Shown here piece after piece: positions 63,756 to 64,000 of a stretch of 64,000 nucleotides of DNA (its first letter is position 1; each line of letters opens with the position of its first letter). The DNA comes from Colimorpha sp045576855. Lineage in GTDB: Bacteria > Bacteroidota > Bacteroidia > Bacteroidales > P3. Location of the stretch: NCBI GenBank assembly GCA_045576855.1, contig JAZNHG010000025.1, positions 37,220-101,219 of the forward strand, written 5' to 3'. The translations under genes and the position numbers were made by a program. The notes beneath the pieces are model-generated. The model searched no databases. It was not told the origin of the DNA and was given only the letters and a program-made list of their open reading frames with translations.

Positions 63756-64000
63756 ACGCTCCCTGGTACGCAGGCGGCCCGCCTGCGGGATGAGAACAGA
63801 CAACGCGCTCCCTGGTACGCAGGCGGCCCGCCTGCGGGATGAGAACAGACAACGCGCTCATTGGTACGCAGGCGGCCCGCCTGCGGGATGAGAACAGACA
63901 ACGCGCTCCCTGGTACGCAGGCGGCCCGCCTGCGGGGTGAGAACAGACAACGCGCTCCCTGGCCCGCAGGCGGCCCGTCTGCGGGATAAGAACAGACAAC
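63756..64000. repeat. 49-bp tandem repeat, five copies, running off the window
   Basis: The units start at 49-bp steps (GGTACG at 63765, 63814, 63863, 63912; the changed GGCCCG at 63961). Each contains the palindrome GCAGGCGGCCCGCCTGC and the segment GATGAGAACAGACAACGCG. The fifth copy has several changes and the array may continue beyond 64000. There is no spacer between copies, and 49 is not a multiple of three. Confidence 0.95.

Noticed and set aside
63756..64000. CRISPR array
   Set aside because: The units follow each other at 49 bp with no variable spacers, and the repeat contains a long internal palindrome. No cas gene is present.

Overview
The window looks like chromosome of a Bacteroidota (Bacteroidales-type) anaerobe. 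Several promoters follow the phylum grammar TTTG-N19/20-TAnnTTTG (for example at 43162-43193, 43364-43394, 18935-18965, 27202-27232 and 63484-63514). Lipoprotein signals, a TonB-dependent receptor, type IX secretion sorting domains, a GldB-like lipoprotein, DUF6266 and DUF349 proteins point the same way. Anaerobic hydrogen metabolism is shown by a complete [FeFe]-hydrogenase operon. Most of the DNA is GC-rich; the exception is an AT-rich block at about 22.7-27.2 kb. Assignment below phylum/order is not attempted.

Layout. 0-4 kb: two ABC-2 exporter permeases (the first cut by the window edge) followed by a LytS-type kinase and a LytTR regulator. 3.8-10 kb: a chromate-transporter pair, TerC, then RdgB, a DUF151-UVR protein, purine nucleoside phosphorylase, an SBF-type transporter and a HAD phosphatase. 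10.2-12.8 kb: a small acidic protein, an NSS sodium symporter and a DUF6266 protein. 12.8-17.8 kb: a four-gene electron-bifurcating [FeFe]-hydrogenase operon closed by a strong hairpin. 17.8-18.9 kb: an S66 peptidase lipoprotein. 19.1-28.7 kb: a one-direction defence island on the minus strand, made of a GIY-YIG/helicase protein, an unrecognised two-gene cassette, a large and a small N6-adenine methylase subunit, a long stacked-hairpin element, an OLD/PARIS-like ATPase-TOPRIM protein, an intact DUF1016 nuclease and a decayed DUF1016 copy. 28.6-38.3 kb: envelope genes on the minus strand (DUF3089 hydrolase, lipoproteins, M14 carboxypeptidase, HMA protein plus TonB receptor, and an ECF sigma / anti-sigma / GIN-barrel operon, nitroreductase). 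38.8-43.4 kb: CorA, a GT2-sigma-OMP-GNAT operon and tRNA-Arg(ACG). 43.4-48.9 kb: a large T9SS cargo protein, a USP-like protein and a prohibitin. 49.8-54.1 kb: DUF349, GldB, a lipid kinase and SUI1. 54.6-63.4 kb (minus): pyruvate phosphate dikinase, PEP carboxykinase, a T9SS leucine-rich-repeat protein and glycine decarboxylase.

The most unusual property is in the gaps. Nearly every long intergenic stretch is filled with degenerate arrays of a 7-14 bp word. At least ten distinct words ('dialects') recur in unrelated gaps. Many arrays are paired with their own reverse complement around a GC-rich core and so form hairpins, including each of the three gaps inside the hydrogenase operon. Two array-like segments have been captured in frame inside coding sequences (helicase, small methylase subunit). 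A 49-bp palindrome-centred repeat forms tandem arrays at 49.4 kb and, inverted, at 63.8-64.0 kb.

The defence island is the best place to look for an undescribed system. It combines a split methylase whose large subunit carries an AT-rich insert covering the catalytic/specificity half (a likely specificity exchange), a two-gene cassette of unknown function between methylase and helicase, and a 112-nt near-palindromic element between methylase and ATPase genes.
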